Under the pieces are notes generated by a model, which made no database searches, was not told the DNA's origin, and saw only the letters and a list, made by a program, of their open reading frames with translations. Below are positions 1-6,825 of a DNA stretch of 32,846 nucleotides, one piece after another (position 1 is the stretch's first letter; each line of letters begins with the position of its first letter). This DNA comes from Bacteroidota bacterium (lineage in GTDB: Bacteria; Bacteroidota; Bacteroidia; Bacteroidales; FEN-979), in assembly GCA_026391775.1 (NCBI GenBank), contig JAPLDK010000053.1, positions 1-32,846 on the forward strand, in the 5' to 3' direction. A program made the translations under genes and the position numbers.

Positions 1-36
1 ATCGTCAAAAAGTCCGAGAGGGTTTATGTTTTTCAT
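1..36 (-). CDS. Start of a leftward gene cut by the window edge, possibly an IS5/IS1182-type transposase
   Basis: Reading leftward from an ATG at position 36, twelve codons stay open to the edge and give MKNINPLGLFDD. A good Bacteroidota -7 box (TATATTTG) lies just upstream, which supports a real gene start. The NPLGLFD opening resembles what I recall of the N-terminus of some Bacteroidota IS5/IS1182-like transposases, but twelve residues cannot establish this. No terminal inverted repeat could be assigned. The function should be treated as unknown. Confidence 0.35.
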   Translation of the reverse strand, partial: MKNINPLGLFDD

Positions 37-55
37 GGCTTGCTTTTTTCTACAG

Positions 56-63
56 CAAATATA
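56..63 (-). promoter_or_regulatory. Putative -7 box for the leftward edge gene
   Basis: On the minus strand the octamer reads TATATTTG, an exact match to the Bacteroidota consensus TAnnTTTG. It lies about 20 bases upstream of the ATG at 36, which leaves a short leader. No clear -33 TTTG was found at ideal spacing. Confidence 0.4.
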
Positions 64-181
64 GAAAATCCAACGACATAAACATGGTTAAGTTATTAAC
101 AACCAGATGTATATATTAACAATTGGTTTTTAGAGGTGCCCATAAATAATTTTAGGTCCGCGCATCAAACGCCCGGTTTTG

Positions 182-189
182 TATTTTTG
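182..189 (+). promoter_or_regulatory. Putative -7 box for purN
   Basis: TATTTTTG matches TAnnTTTG and ends 15 bases before the paired ATG codons at 205 and 208. Its position inside the longer open frame that begins at a GTG (136) argues that the GTG is not the true start. Confidence 0.4.
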
Positions 190-204
190 TCTTTGAAATT
201 AATA

Positions 205-780
205 ATGATGACAAATATAGCAATTCTGGCTTCAGGCAGCGGGACAAATGCCCAGCGTATTTCTGAATACTTTGCAGGCCACCCTGCCATTAAAGTTAAG
301 ATGGTACTTAGCAACAAGCCGGATGCTTATGTTCTGACACGGGCCAGGCAACTCGGAATTCCTCACCAGGTTTTTGACCGCAGGGCTTTTTATGAGACCA
401 ATATCATTGCCGAACTGCTAAAAAAAAGTGAAATTTCATATATTATCCTCGCCGGGTTCTTATGGCTCATCCCGGTTAACCTTCTGGAGACTTATCCCCA
501 TAAGATAATAAACATTCATCCTGCCCTTCTCCCTAAATACGGCGGCAAGGGCATGTACGGGGAGCGTGTTCATGAAGCCGTGATCAGGGCGGGTGAACGG
601 GAATCGGGCATCAGCATACATTATGTAAATGACAAGTATGATGAGGGGGATATCATTTTCCAGGCCCGATGCCCAGTGATGTCTGGGGATACTCCGGCCA
701 CACTGGCAGAGCGAATCCATGAGCTCGAATACAGATGGTATCCTGAGGTGATTGAGAAGATCGTGATGAACTTCAAATGA
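205..780 (+). CDS. purN: Phosphoribosylglycinamide formyltransferase (GART)
   Basis: This enzyme transfers the formyl group of 10-formyl-tetrahydrofolate to glycinamide ribonucleotide, the third step of de novo purine synthesis in the cytoplasm. The 191-residue product has the N-terminal phosphate-binding loop GSGTNA (residues 11-16). It also carries the catalytic triad of the family: Asn103 and His105 in INIHPALLP, and Asp146 in the segment HYVNDKYDEGD. The length matches the usual 190-210 residues. The frame is open back to a GTG at 136, but those 23 extra residues lack family character and a promoter box lies within them. I therefore chose the ATG at 205; 208 is equally possible. It stands alone, with a hairpin downstream and no other pur gene in view. 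Confidence 0.93.
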   Translation: MMTNIAILASGSGTNAQRISEYFAGHPAIKVKMVLSNKPDAYVLTRARQLGIPHQVFDRRAFYETNIIAELLKKSEISYIILAGFLWLIPVNLLETYPHKIINIHPALLPKYGGKGMYGERVHEAVIRAGERESGISIHYVNDKYDEGDIIFQARCPVMSGDTPATLAERIHELEYRWYPEVIEKIVMNFK

Positions 781-800
781 TGCGGGGTGCGGGATAAAAA

Positions 801-825
801 AAATCCCGGAGCCGGTCCGGGATTT
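801..825. terminator. Hairpin after purN, probably a transcription terminator
   Basis: A perfect 10-bp stem (AAATCCCGGA paired with TCCGGGATTT) encloses a 5-base loop. It lies 20 bases after the purN stop codon. An A-run precedes the stem on the plus strand, so a leftward transcript would have the classic U-tract, while the rightward one ends in only a short U stretch. The rest of the 237-base gap to the kinase gene shows nothing else except the promoter box at its end. Confidence 0.6.
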
Positions 826-1005
826 AATCAATAAACAAAACGTTGTCTCACTTAACTTGCACACATTACTGCTGCATCAAAGCTATCATGTTTCTTATCA
901 GCCCAGCAATTATTTTACAAAGATACATCTGCCAGCATTGCTCAAATGTTAAGGATTATTAATATACGTTAAAAAGTGTTAAAACTGTAAATCAGCTTTT
1001 TCCCT

Positions 1006-1013
1006 TACTTTTG
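1006..1013 (+). promoter_or_regulatory. Putative -7 box of the kinase-regulator-rsmI operon, only four bases before the ATG
   Basis: TACTTTTG matches TAnnTTTG. Only four bases separate it from the kinase ATG at 1018, so transcription would start at or near the start codon, giving a leaderless message. The box is also the centre of a short inverted repeat, CTTAC-TTTT-GTAAG (1004-1017). No convincing -33 element was found. Confidence 0.4.
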
Positions 1014-1017
1014 TAAG

Positions 1018-2304
1018 ATGAACCGGAGGTTTATCATCCTTACAATTGTTGTGATGACCATTGCCCTTGGGGGACTGATGGGTATTCAGATTTACTGGAT
1101 CAGGAATGCCTCTTCGGTCAAGGAAGCAAATTTTCGCCGGAGTGTTAATGAGGCTATAACAAAAGTGGTTTCGAAGATCGAGCTGCTTGAAAAACGCCGT
1201 TCAATAGAAAAATCCAAGCCTGAAGGCCTGCTCAACATCAACCCCCATCTGCCTTATGATGAATTTCTGAACAAGAGTATCCTGGACTCCCTTATCTCCC
1301 GGGAACTTAACATAAGAGGTATTGATACGCGCTTTGAGTTCGGTATTTACAAACCCGAAAACGAAGTATACCTTATCGAAAAATCACCTAACTACCGCAA
1401 GGAACTCTTTGAGAAAGGGTATGCATTTCCCCTTTTTCAGAGCGACATTTTCACCCCTCCCGAATACCTCTTGATCGCTTTCCCGAATGAACAGCGGTTT
1501 TTGCTTACTGAATTATGGAGTATGCTGCTGATCTCCCTGGTTCTCATCATTGTGATCGTTTATTCCTTTATGTATACGATTTCCACAATTTTCAGGCAGA
1601 AGAGGCTTTCGGAAATGAAAAATGATTTCATCAACAATATGACCCATGAATTCAAAACCCCGATAGCCACTATTTCATTGGCATGTGAAGCAATGAGTGA
1701 CCGGGAAATTCAGAAATCACCTGATTTTTTCTCTTCCTATATCACAATGATAGAGGAAGAAAACAAAAGGCTTGCCGGGATGGCTGAGAAGATCCTTCAA
1801 ACTGCCGTAATTGATTCAGGTCAGTTAAAAATGAAGAGAGAGCTGATCAATATCCATGACATCATTCATGATGTGGTTAAGAACATACGCATTCAGGTTG
1901 AGATCAAAGACGGGGTGATCATCAAGAGTTTTTATGCCTCCAATCCCAGGATTATCGGGGACAAAGTTCATGTCACCAACCTGGTTTACAATCTGCTGGA
2001 CAACGCCAATAAATACTCTCCGCGAAAACCAATAATACGGATTAGTACTGAAAACTCCGGCAATGGTGTTCAGGTAACCATTGAGGACAATGGTATTGGT
2101 ATCAGCAAGTCGGAACAGAAAAAGATTTTTGATAAACTTTACCGTGTCCCAACGGGTAATATTCACGATGTAAGGGGCTTCGGACTTGGCTTAAGCTATG
2201 TAAAGGCTATCGTTGAGGAACATCATGGCAAGATCAGTCTTGAAAGCGAAGTTAACAAGGGAAGCAAGTTTAAGGTATTTCTTCCGTTTGTCTATAAGGA
2301 ATAA
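1018..2304 (+). CDS. Membrane sensor histidine kinase (two-component system)
   Basis: The 428-residue protein has a transmembrane helix at about residues 5-28, a periplasmic sensing region of roughly 135 residues, and a second helix at about 166-188. The cytoplasmic kinase core follows directly, without a recognisable HAMP domain. The phospho-accepting His210 lies in the H-box NNMTHEFKTPIATIS. The ATPase domain shows the N-box (NLVYNLLDNANKYS, Asn329), the G1 box EDNGIGIS (Asp357), the F-box KIFDKLYRV and the G2 box GFGLGL. The periplasmic region matches no sensor fold I recognise, so the signal is unknown. The gene heads an operon; the response regulator begins 13 bases after its stop and is the obvious partner. 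Confidence 0.9.
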   Translation: MNRRFIILTIVVMTIALGGLMGIQIYWIRNASSVKEANFRRSVNEAITKVVSKIELLEKRRSIEKSKPEGLLNINPHLPYDEFLNKSILDSLISRELNIRGIDTRFEFGIYKPENEVYLIEKSPNYRKELFEKGYAFPLFQSDIFTPPEYLLIAFPNEQRFLLTELWSMLLISLVLIIVIVYSFMYTISTIFRQKRLSEMKNDFINNMTHEFKTPIATISLACEAMSDREIQKSPDFFSSYITMIEEENKRLAGMAEKILQTAVIDSGQLKMKRELINIHDIIHDVVKNIRIQVEIKDGVIIKSFYASNPRIIGDKVHVTNLVYNLLDNANKYSPRKPIIRISTENSGNGVQVTIEDNGIGISKSEQKKIFDKLYRVPTGNIHDVRGFGLGLSYVKAIVEEHHGKISLESEVNKGSKFKVFLPFVYKE

Positions 2305-2317
2305 AAAGATTCAAGGT

Positions 2318-3013
2318 ATGGAGAAAGGAACTGTTAATGTTTTACTGGCTGAGGACGATCGCAACCTGGGCAATATCCTGAAGAATTACCTGGATGCTAA
2401 GGGGTATAATACCACTTTATGCGTGAACGGGCAGGAGGCTGTTGAGGTTTTCGGGAAAAAAGAAATTGATTTTGTCATTCTCGATATCATGATGCCTGTA
2501 AAGGATGGATTTGCGGCTGCAAAGGAGATACGGGGAATGAGTAAGAAGGTTCCTGTTCTGTTCCTTACTGCCAAAGCCTTGCAGGAGGACAAGCTGAAAG
2601 GTTTTGAAGCCGGGGCCGACGATTATATCACCAAACCCTTCAGCATGGAAGAGCTGTTGATGAGGATGCATGCAATTCTGAGACGCACCGATGAGGGGGG
2701 GAAATCAATGAACGAGAATGTATTTATAATCGGGAACTACAACTTTGATTTCAACCGGCAGGTATTAAGCATCCAGGACAAGGACCTGAAACTTACATCA
2801 AAGGAGGCGGGCCTGTTGAGGTTGCTGTGTATGAATATGAATGAAGTACTGGACCGTTCGGTTGCATTGACACAGATTTGGAATGACGATAGCTATTTTA
2901 ATGCACGCAGCATGGATGTATATATTGTTAAGCTGCGGAAGTACCTGAAAGAAGATCCCAGCGTGGAGTTGATCAATGTGCATGGGGTGGGGTTTAAATT
3001 AGTGGTGAAATGA
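2318..3013 (+). CDS. OmpR/PhoB-family response regulator
   Basis: This 231-residue DNA-binding regulator is the partner of the kinase just upstream. The receiver domain (about residues 5-120) has the acidic pair in LLAEDD, the phospho-accepting Asp56 in VILDIMMP, Thr84 in LFLTAK and Lys106 in DYITKPF. A winged-helix output domain fills about residues 135-230, with the typical LTSKEAGLLRLL and RSMDVYIVKLRKYL segments. The frame is open upstream to 2213 inside the kinase gene, but the ATG at 2318 places the receiver correctly, so it is the chosen start. Its last codons overlap the rsmI start in an ATGA. The target genes cannot be read from the sequence. Confidence 0.9.
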   Translation: MEKGTVNVLLAEDDRNLGNILKNYLDAKGYNTTLCVNGQEAVEVFGKKEIDFVILDIMMPVKDGFAAAKEIRGMSKKVPVLFLTAKALQEDKLKGFEAGADDYITKPFSMEELLMRMHAILRRTDEGGKSMNENVFIIGNYNFDFNRQVLSIQDKDLKLTSKEAGLLRLLCMNMNEVLDRSVALTQIWNDDSYFNARSMDVYIVKLRKYLKEDPSVELINVHGVGFKLVVK

Positions 3014-3696
3014 AATTATATATAGTTCCTACTCCTATAGGTAATCTGGAAGACATCACCCTGAGGGCTTTAAGGATATTGAAGGAAGTTGACCTTATTC
3101 TCGCTGAGGATACACGAACCTCATTGGTGCTTTTAAGGCATTATGGGATAGATAAGCCATTACACTCACACCATCAGTTCAATGAACATCGTTCGATAGA
3201 GCGTATTATTGACCGGCTTCAGGGTGGTTCAGTGATTGCATTGGTCAGTGATGCAGGCACTCCGGGGATCAGTGATCCGGGTTACCTGCTTATACGGGAA
3301 TGTGTCCGGGCAGGCATTCCTGTGGAATGCCTGCCCGGACCAACAGCCTTCGTCCCGGCCCTGGTCAACAGCGGTATCCCATCCGACCATTTCATTTTCG
3401 AAGGCTTCCTTCCGCATAAAAAAGGCCGTCAAACGCGCTTTCAGCAACTTGCTGACGAAGAAAAGACCATGATCTTCTATGAAAGCCCCTTCCGCCTGGT
3501 TAAAACACTTACACAGCTTGCAGAATTTTTAGGCAGTGACCGTTATGCCTGCGTTTCCCGAGAACTATCCAAGATCCATGAGGAGAATGCCAGGGGAACA
3601 TTGGAAGAACTGATCGCGCATTTCAGCGCCAAGACAGTAAAGGGGGAGATCGTTATCGTCGTTGAAGGCCTTAAATCACGATCCTCGAGCTTATAA
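3010..3696 (+). CDS. rsmI: 16S rRNA (cytidine1402-2'-O)-methyltransferase
   Basis: RsmI methylates the ribose of C1402 in 16S rRNA of the decoding centre, using S-adenosylmethionine. The 228-residue sequence has the family's opening (LYIVPTPIGNLEDITLRAL), the AEDTRTS motif at about residues 33-39, SDAGTPGISDPGYLL and the PGPTAF loop, followed by FEGFLPHKKGR and the MIFYESPFRL segment. The length is usual for short bacterial RsmI. The start codon overlaps the regulator stop by four bases (ATGA), so translation is probably coupled to the two-component genes. The 3' end overlaps the convergent acylphosphatase gene by 26 bases. A perfect 17-bp inverted repeat lies within the coding region at about residues 98-110. 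Confidence 0.95.
   Translation: MKLYIVPTPIGNLEDITLRALRILKEVDLILAEDTRTSLVLLRHYGIDKPLHSHHQFNEHRSIERIIDRLQGGSVIALVSDAGTPGISDPGYLLIRECVRAGIPVECLPGPTAFVPALVNSGIPSDHFIFEGFLPHKKGRQTRFQQLADEEKTMIFYESPFRLVKTLTQLAEFLGSDRYACVSRELSKIHEENARGTLEELIAHFSAKTVKGEIVIVVEGLKSRSSSL
3302..3338. repeat. Perfect 17-bp inverted repeat inside rsmI
   Basis: The left arm 3302-3318 (starts GTCCGGGC, ends CATTCC) and the right arm 3322-3338 (GGAATG to CCCGGAC) are exact reverse complements around the 3-base centre TGT. The message would form a GC-rich 17-bp stem in the middle of the rsmI reading frame. It codes for the conserved region around AGIPVECLPGP. Confidence 0.95.
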
Positions 3697-3955
3697 TATC
3701 AAAGGCCTTAAAATCTTTTATCTCTCCATCCCTGACCTCCACATTGTCAACTTTAGCCCCAAAAGGCCCTCTCTTACACCATTGGATAAAACGATATAAT
3801 GCATCATCCTCGCCTTCGGCTTCAATATAAACAATACCGTCTTTCATGTTCTGAACAAATCCAAGCACTCCGAAACGGTATGCTGTCTGCATGGTTGAAA
3901 ACCGGAACCCGACTCCCTGAACACTGCCACTGATCCAAATGTTATAATGTTTCAT
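3671..3955 (-). CDS. acyP: Acylphosphatase
   Basis: This small cytosolic enzyme hydrolyses acyl phosphates such as acetyl phosphate. The 94-residue product opens with MKHYNIWISGSVQGVGFRFS, which contains the signature GxVQGVGFR with the catalytic Arg18. The second catalytic residue, Asn36, is in GFVQNMKDG, and a GEDDALYRFIQWCKRGP stretch follows. The frame extends upstream to 3979, but the ATG at 3955 gives the standard length and N-terminus. It overlaps the end of the DUF2339 gene by 14 bases, so the two are probably translated from one message. Its own end overlaps rsmI on the other strand by 26 bases. Confidence 0.92.
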   Translation of the reverse strand: MKHYNIWISGSVQGVGFRFSTMQTAYRFGVLGFVQNMKDGIVYIEAEGEDDALYRFIQWCKRGPFGAKVDNVEVRDGEIKDFKAFDIISSRIVI

Positions 3956-6101
3956 CAGCAGATGAATTAACATGGTCATCCGGTATTGACACAGGCTTCT
4001 GGTGGGAATGATGCCTGTGGCGTTTGTTTATTCCCTTGGCTTCATGTTCGCGTTGCCTGAAATATCTCTTCAGCCTGGGGTACATGAATGAAAGAGTAAG
4101 CACAATAAATCCAACAGTGAACAGCATAACCGATCTTGTAATTCCTGTTAATGCCCTAACATCTATATAAAGCATTTTGACCAGAGTCCCTAGTAAAAAA
4201 ACAAGTCCTGAAGCCCGGAGAAGACGGTTACGGCTGACCATCCCAATGCCCAGTATCATTACAGAATATGCCAGCAGGATTATCGTATAGGGGATAACCC
4301 GGTTAGCCAGGGCGATTTCCTCAATTGTGATCCCACGTCTTAAACCTGTCCAGATGGAAAAATGATCATATTCCGATAACAATATAAAAAGACCCATCAG
4401 AAGAAGCATGGCTGTAAAAAACCGGATAAGGAAGGGATTCTTTTCAAAAGTTCTTCTTAGAAAAATCTCCAGCAAAATAATCTCAGTGATAAAAAGGACC
4501 ACAACAGGATAGTGAAACCAGAAAGCAAGCCTTGAAATGTGCTCATGCTGCAAAGCATCATTTCTAAGGTCAAGGGTTGTGAAGTGGATGAGGGTCGGAT
4601 AAGCAAGGGAAAAGAATAATGCAAACCCGATAGCAGGCGAGATAAACTTTGATTTTTGGGCCGAAAGCATAGGAATGGCAATAATGAAAAAGAGGCAGTT
4701 ATACCCGAACCAGCTCATATAATTCAGGTCAGGGTTTTTTGACCAGACCAGAATAAAATAGTTCACTATCCAGTAAGCTGAAAGGTATAATACAATTAAA
4801 TTGACGCCCTTAAAAAACCTCTGGTAATTGCTGCGGCTGAACCATTCCTTGGAGAAATCCACATGCAGCTTTCTGACAAGCCTGCTGTTGATGAGCATGA
4901 CCGGAAAGATTACCAGACCTGCAACCAGACCTTTCATCATTATTGACGGGCTATCAAGAACATTTCCGAGAAAGGCTGCCGGAAGGTAAAGAAACACCCA
5001 GTCTTTGAAATAAACCAGAAGCATGATCACGACAGAAAATAAGGCTGTGAGCACTGCGATCCTGTCCCCGCTGTATTTCGAATAGAAAAGAAGAAGACAT
5101 GATAAAATGGCCATGAAAAGGATCATGGCACTTGCTTGGAAGATAAAAGGGAAGATCAGGCTGAGGATGACCATAGTAGGAAAAACGTAAGGCCCTCGCT
5201 TTAACTTTTTCCCTTCATGATCGGCAAAAAGCAAAGTTCCGAAATTCACAAAAGAGATTAACAGGGAAAAAATCCATGCATATTCCATATGCCTGAATTT
5301 TCCAAGGCTTGCCATTCCCATCAGGTAAAAAACAACAATGTTCAGAATGATCAATCCCGTTTCTGCATAATCGGAAAATTTGTGATGGCCCTTAAATCCT
5401 CCCTGAACCCCCATATACAAAAACAACAGGTAAAACAGGAAGCCGTAAAGGAAAAATCCCCAGAGCAGTCCTGCTTGTCCTCCCAGCAACATTTTCATGG
5501 CCCACCAGGTCATGAAGAATCCCCAGCCTGCAAGGTAATTCCACTTTCCGGCAAGCATGGAATGCAGTCTGATGCCGGAATAAAACAGGACAGCCGAAAA
5601 GACAAACATCATAGGGAAGAGGACATGGATCTGCCAGCCGTATTTCCTGGCAATGATAAAGGCAAGTGTATAAAAGACAATGACTGCTATCCTGGGTATT
5701 TCTTTGCGGTGAATCCTGATCGAAAGAAACAGCATGGCAGTAAAAAACAGGGTAATGAGGCTGCAAAGAATGATCATCATTTTTACATCTTCCTGATGGA
5801 ATGAAACTGAAGGACCGGTGGAGGGCGATATTCTTCCTGCCTGGCTTGCAAAAGGAGCCTGGGCAGTCTGTTGTATCACTTTTTCCTGTGAGTAAAGCTG
5901 CTTAGCAACAACCCTGAGCTTATCCAGCGAGCTTACCGAATACCCGGCCACAACAAGAATGAAAATAAATCCTAGGATCTTCAGGAGGTGCTTTGAGATG
6001 ACAGCTTCAATTCGCCTGTAGGGATTAGGTTTACCGGAATGTTGCGACTTGCGGTGTCTTTTATTCCTGTGGTGAGAAGTACCTGCTTTGGGTTCTTCCA
6101 T
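3942..6101 (-). CDS. Large polytopic membrane protein, DUF2339 type
   Basis: The 719-residue protein begins with a basic, His-rich cytoplasmic tail (about 45 residues) and a first membrane helix around LLKILGFIFILVVAGYSV. A short extracytoplasmic stretch follows, then a long chain of some 18-20 hydrophobic helices. The C-terminal block, with VMILGIGMVSRNRLLRASG, TLVKMLYIDVRALTG and ITRSVMLFTVGFIVL, fits the DUF2339 family as I know it. The function of that family is unknown. The protein ends in another basic, His-rich tail. I chose the ATG at 6101 because the alternative TTG at 6125 lies inside a promoter box. It is divergent from the SRAP gene and is followed by the overlapping acylphosphatase gene. 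Confidence 0.75.
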   Translation of the reverse strand: MEEPKAGTSHHRNKRHRKSQHSGKPNPYRRIEAVISKHLLKILGFIFILVVAGYSVSSLDKLRVVAKQLYSQEKVIQQTAQAPFASQAGRISPSTGPSVSFHQEDVKMMIILCSLITLFFTAMLFLSIRIHRKEIPRIAVIVFYTLAFIIARKYGWQIHVLFPMMFVFSAVLFYSGIRLHSMLAGKWNYLAGWGFFMTWWAMKMLLGGQAGLLWGFFLYGFLFYLLFLYMGVQGGFKGHHKFSDYAETGLIILNIVVFYLMGMASLGKFRHMEYAWIFSLLISFVNFGTLLFADHEGKKLKRGPYVFPTMVILSLIFPFIFQASAMILFMAILSCLLLFYSKYSGDRIAVLTALFSVVIMLLVYFKDWVFLYLPAAFLGNVLDSPSIMMKGLVAGLVIFPVMLINSRLVRKLHVDFSKEWFSRSNYQRFFKGVNLIVLYLSAYWIVNYFILVWSKNPDLNYMSWFGYNCLFFIIAIPMLSAQKSKFISPAIGFALFFSLAYPTLIHFTTLDLRNDALQHEHISRLAFWFHYPVVVLFITEIILLEIFLRRTFEKNPFLIRFFTAMLLLMGLFILLSEYDHFSIWTGLRRGITIEEIALANRVIPYTIILLAYSVMILGIGMVSRNRLLRASGLVFLLGTLVKMLYIDVRALTGITRSVMLFTVGFIVLTLSFMYPRLKRYFRQREHEAKGINKRHRHHSHQKPVSIPDDHVNSSADETL

Positions 6102-6122
6102 CTGAACATTCGGTTTAAGTAC

Positions 6123-6130
6123 CAAAAATA
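6123..6130 (-). promoter_or_regulatory. Putative -7 box for the DUF2339-acyP operon
   Basis: On the minus strand the octamer is TATTTTTG, an exact TAnnTTTG match, ending 21 bases before the ATG at 6101. It excludes the TTG at 6125 as a start codon. Confidence 0.45.
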
Positions 6131-6141
6131 AAAAAAATTCC

Positions 6142-6149
6142 TAACTTTA
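6142..6149 (+). promoter_or_regulatory. Weak -7 box candidate for the SRAP gene
   Basis: TAACTTTA matches seven of eight positions of the box (last base A instead of G) and lies 19 bases before the SRAP ATG. It is divergent to the DUF2339 promoter 11 bases away. Confidence 0.25.
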
Positions 6150-6168
6150 ACCTGTTATTCTTTACACA

Positions 6169-6825
6169 ATGTGTGGCCGGTATTCTTTTGCAATGGTGGA
6201 TGAACTTATCGAAGAACGATTCGGGGTAAGAGTGCGTACTGCCATCTATAAGGCCAGATATAACTGTGCCCCCGGCCAGGACCTGGCTGTGATCTCAAAC
6301 CATAAGCCGGAGGAACTCAGCTTCTATCACTGGGGACTTATTCCTTTCTGGGCCAAAGAAAGATCTATCGGATATAGACTCATCAATGCCAAATCGGAGA
6401 CGATCACCGAAAAACCTTCCTATAAAAATGCGTTCAGAAGCAGGCGCTGCCTAGTGCCGGCCGATAGTTTTTTTGAATGGAAGAAAGACGGGGAAAAGGA
6501 TCCTTACCGGATACTGATGAAAAATGAAAAACCTTTTTCCATGGCTGGGATATGGGACCATTGGACCACACCTGACGGCGAAATCATCCATTCCTTTTCA
6601 ATTCTTACTACATCTTCCAATGAACTTATGAAAGATATCCACGACAGGATGCCTGTAATTCTTGATCCCTCGGATGAAAAACGCTGGCTATCCCCCTTGT
6701 CAGAGTCTGAACTTCTGATCCTGCTGAAACCTTATCCGGCAGAAAGAATGAAAGCGTATAAAATTTCAAAGCTGGTGAATTCACCAAAGATTGATTCAGA
6801 AGATATCCTTACTCCTGTATCATAA
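6169..6825 (+). CDS. SRAP (HMCES/YedK-like) abasic-site DNA-protein crosslink protein
   Basis: SRAP proteins shield abasic sites in single-stranded DNA by forming a covalent thiazolidine link through the N-terminal cysteine exposed after Met removal. The 218-residue sequence starts MCGRYS, so Cys2 is in place. The other family residues are visible: Asn73 in LINAKSET, Glu103 in FFEWKKDG and His158 in IHDRMPVIL. The segments ARYNCAPGQ and HWGLIPFWAK are also typical. The length is usual (about 220). It is a single gene; its last 17 bases overlap the end of the convergent LuxE-like gene. No recognisable LexA-type operator was seen upstream. Confidence 0.93.
   Translation: MCGRYSFAMVDELIEERFGVRVRTAIYKARYNCAPGQDLAVISNHKPEELSFYHWGLIPFWAKERSIGYRLINAKSETITEKPSYKNAFRSRRCLVPADSFFEWKKDGEKDPYRILMKNEKPFSMAGIWDHWTTPDGEIIHSFSILTTSSNELMKDIHDRMPVILDPSDEKRWLSPLSESELLILLKPYPAERMKAYKISKLVNSPKIDSEDILTPVS

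Noticed and set aside
136..204. GTG start at 136 extending purN by 23 residues
   Set aside because: The extra residues lack family similarity and contain the -7 promoter box; ATG at 205 gives the usual purN N-terminus.
5289..5804. 171-residue open frame on the plus strand opposite the DUF2339 gene
   Set aside because: It is antisense to a well-supported membrane protein and has a composition typical of reversed hydrophobic codons, with no domain.
6102..6125. TTG start at 6125 for the DUF2339 protein
   Set aside because: The TTG lies within the predicted -7 box of that gene; the ATG at 6101 is more likely.
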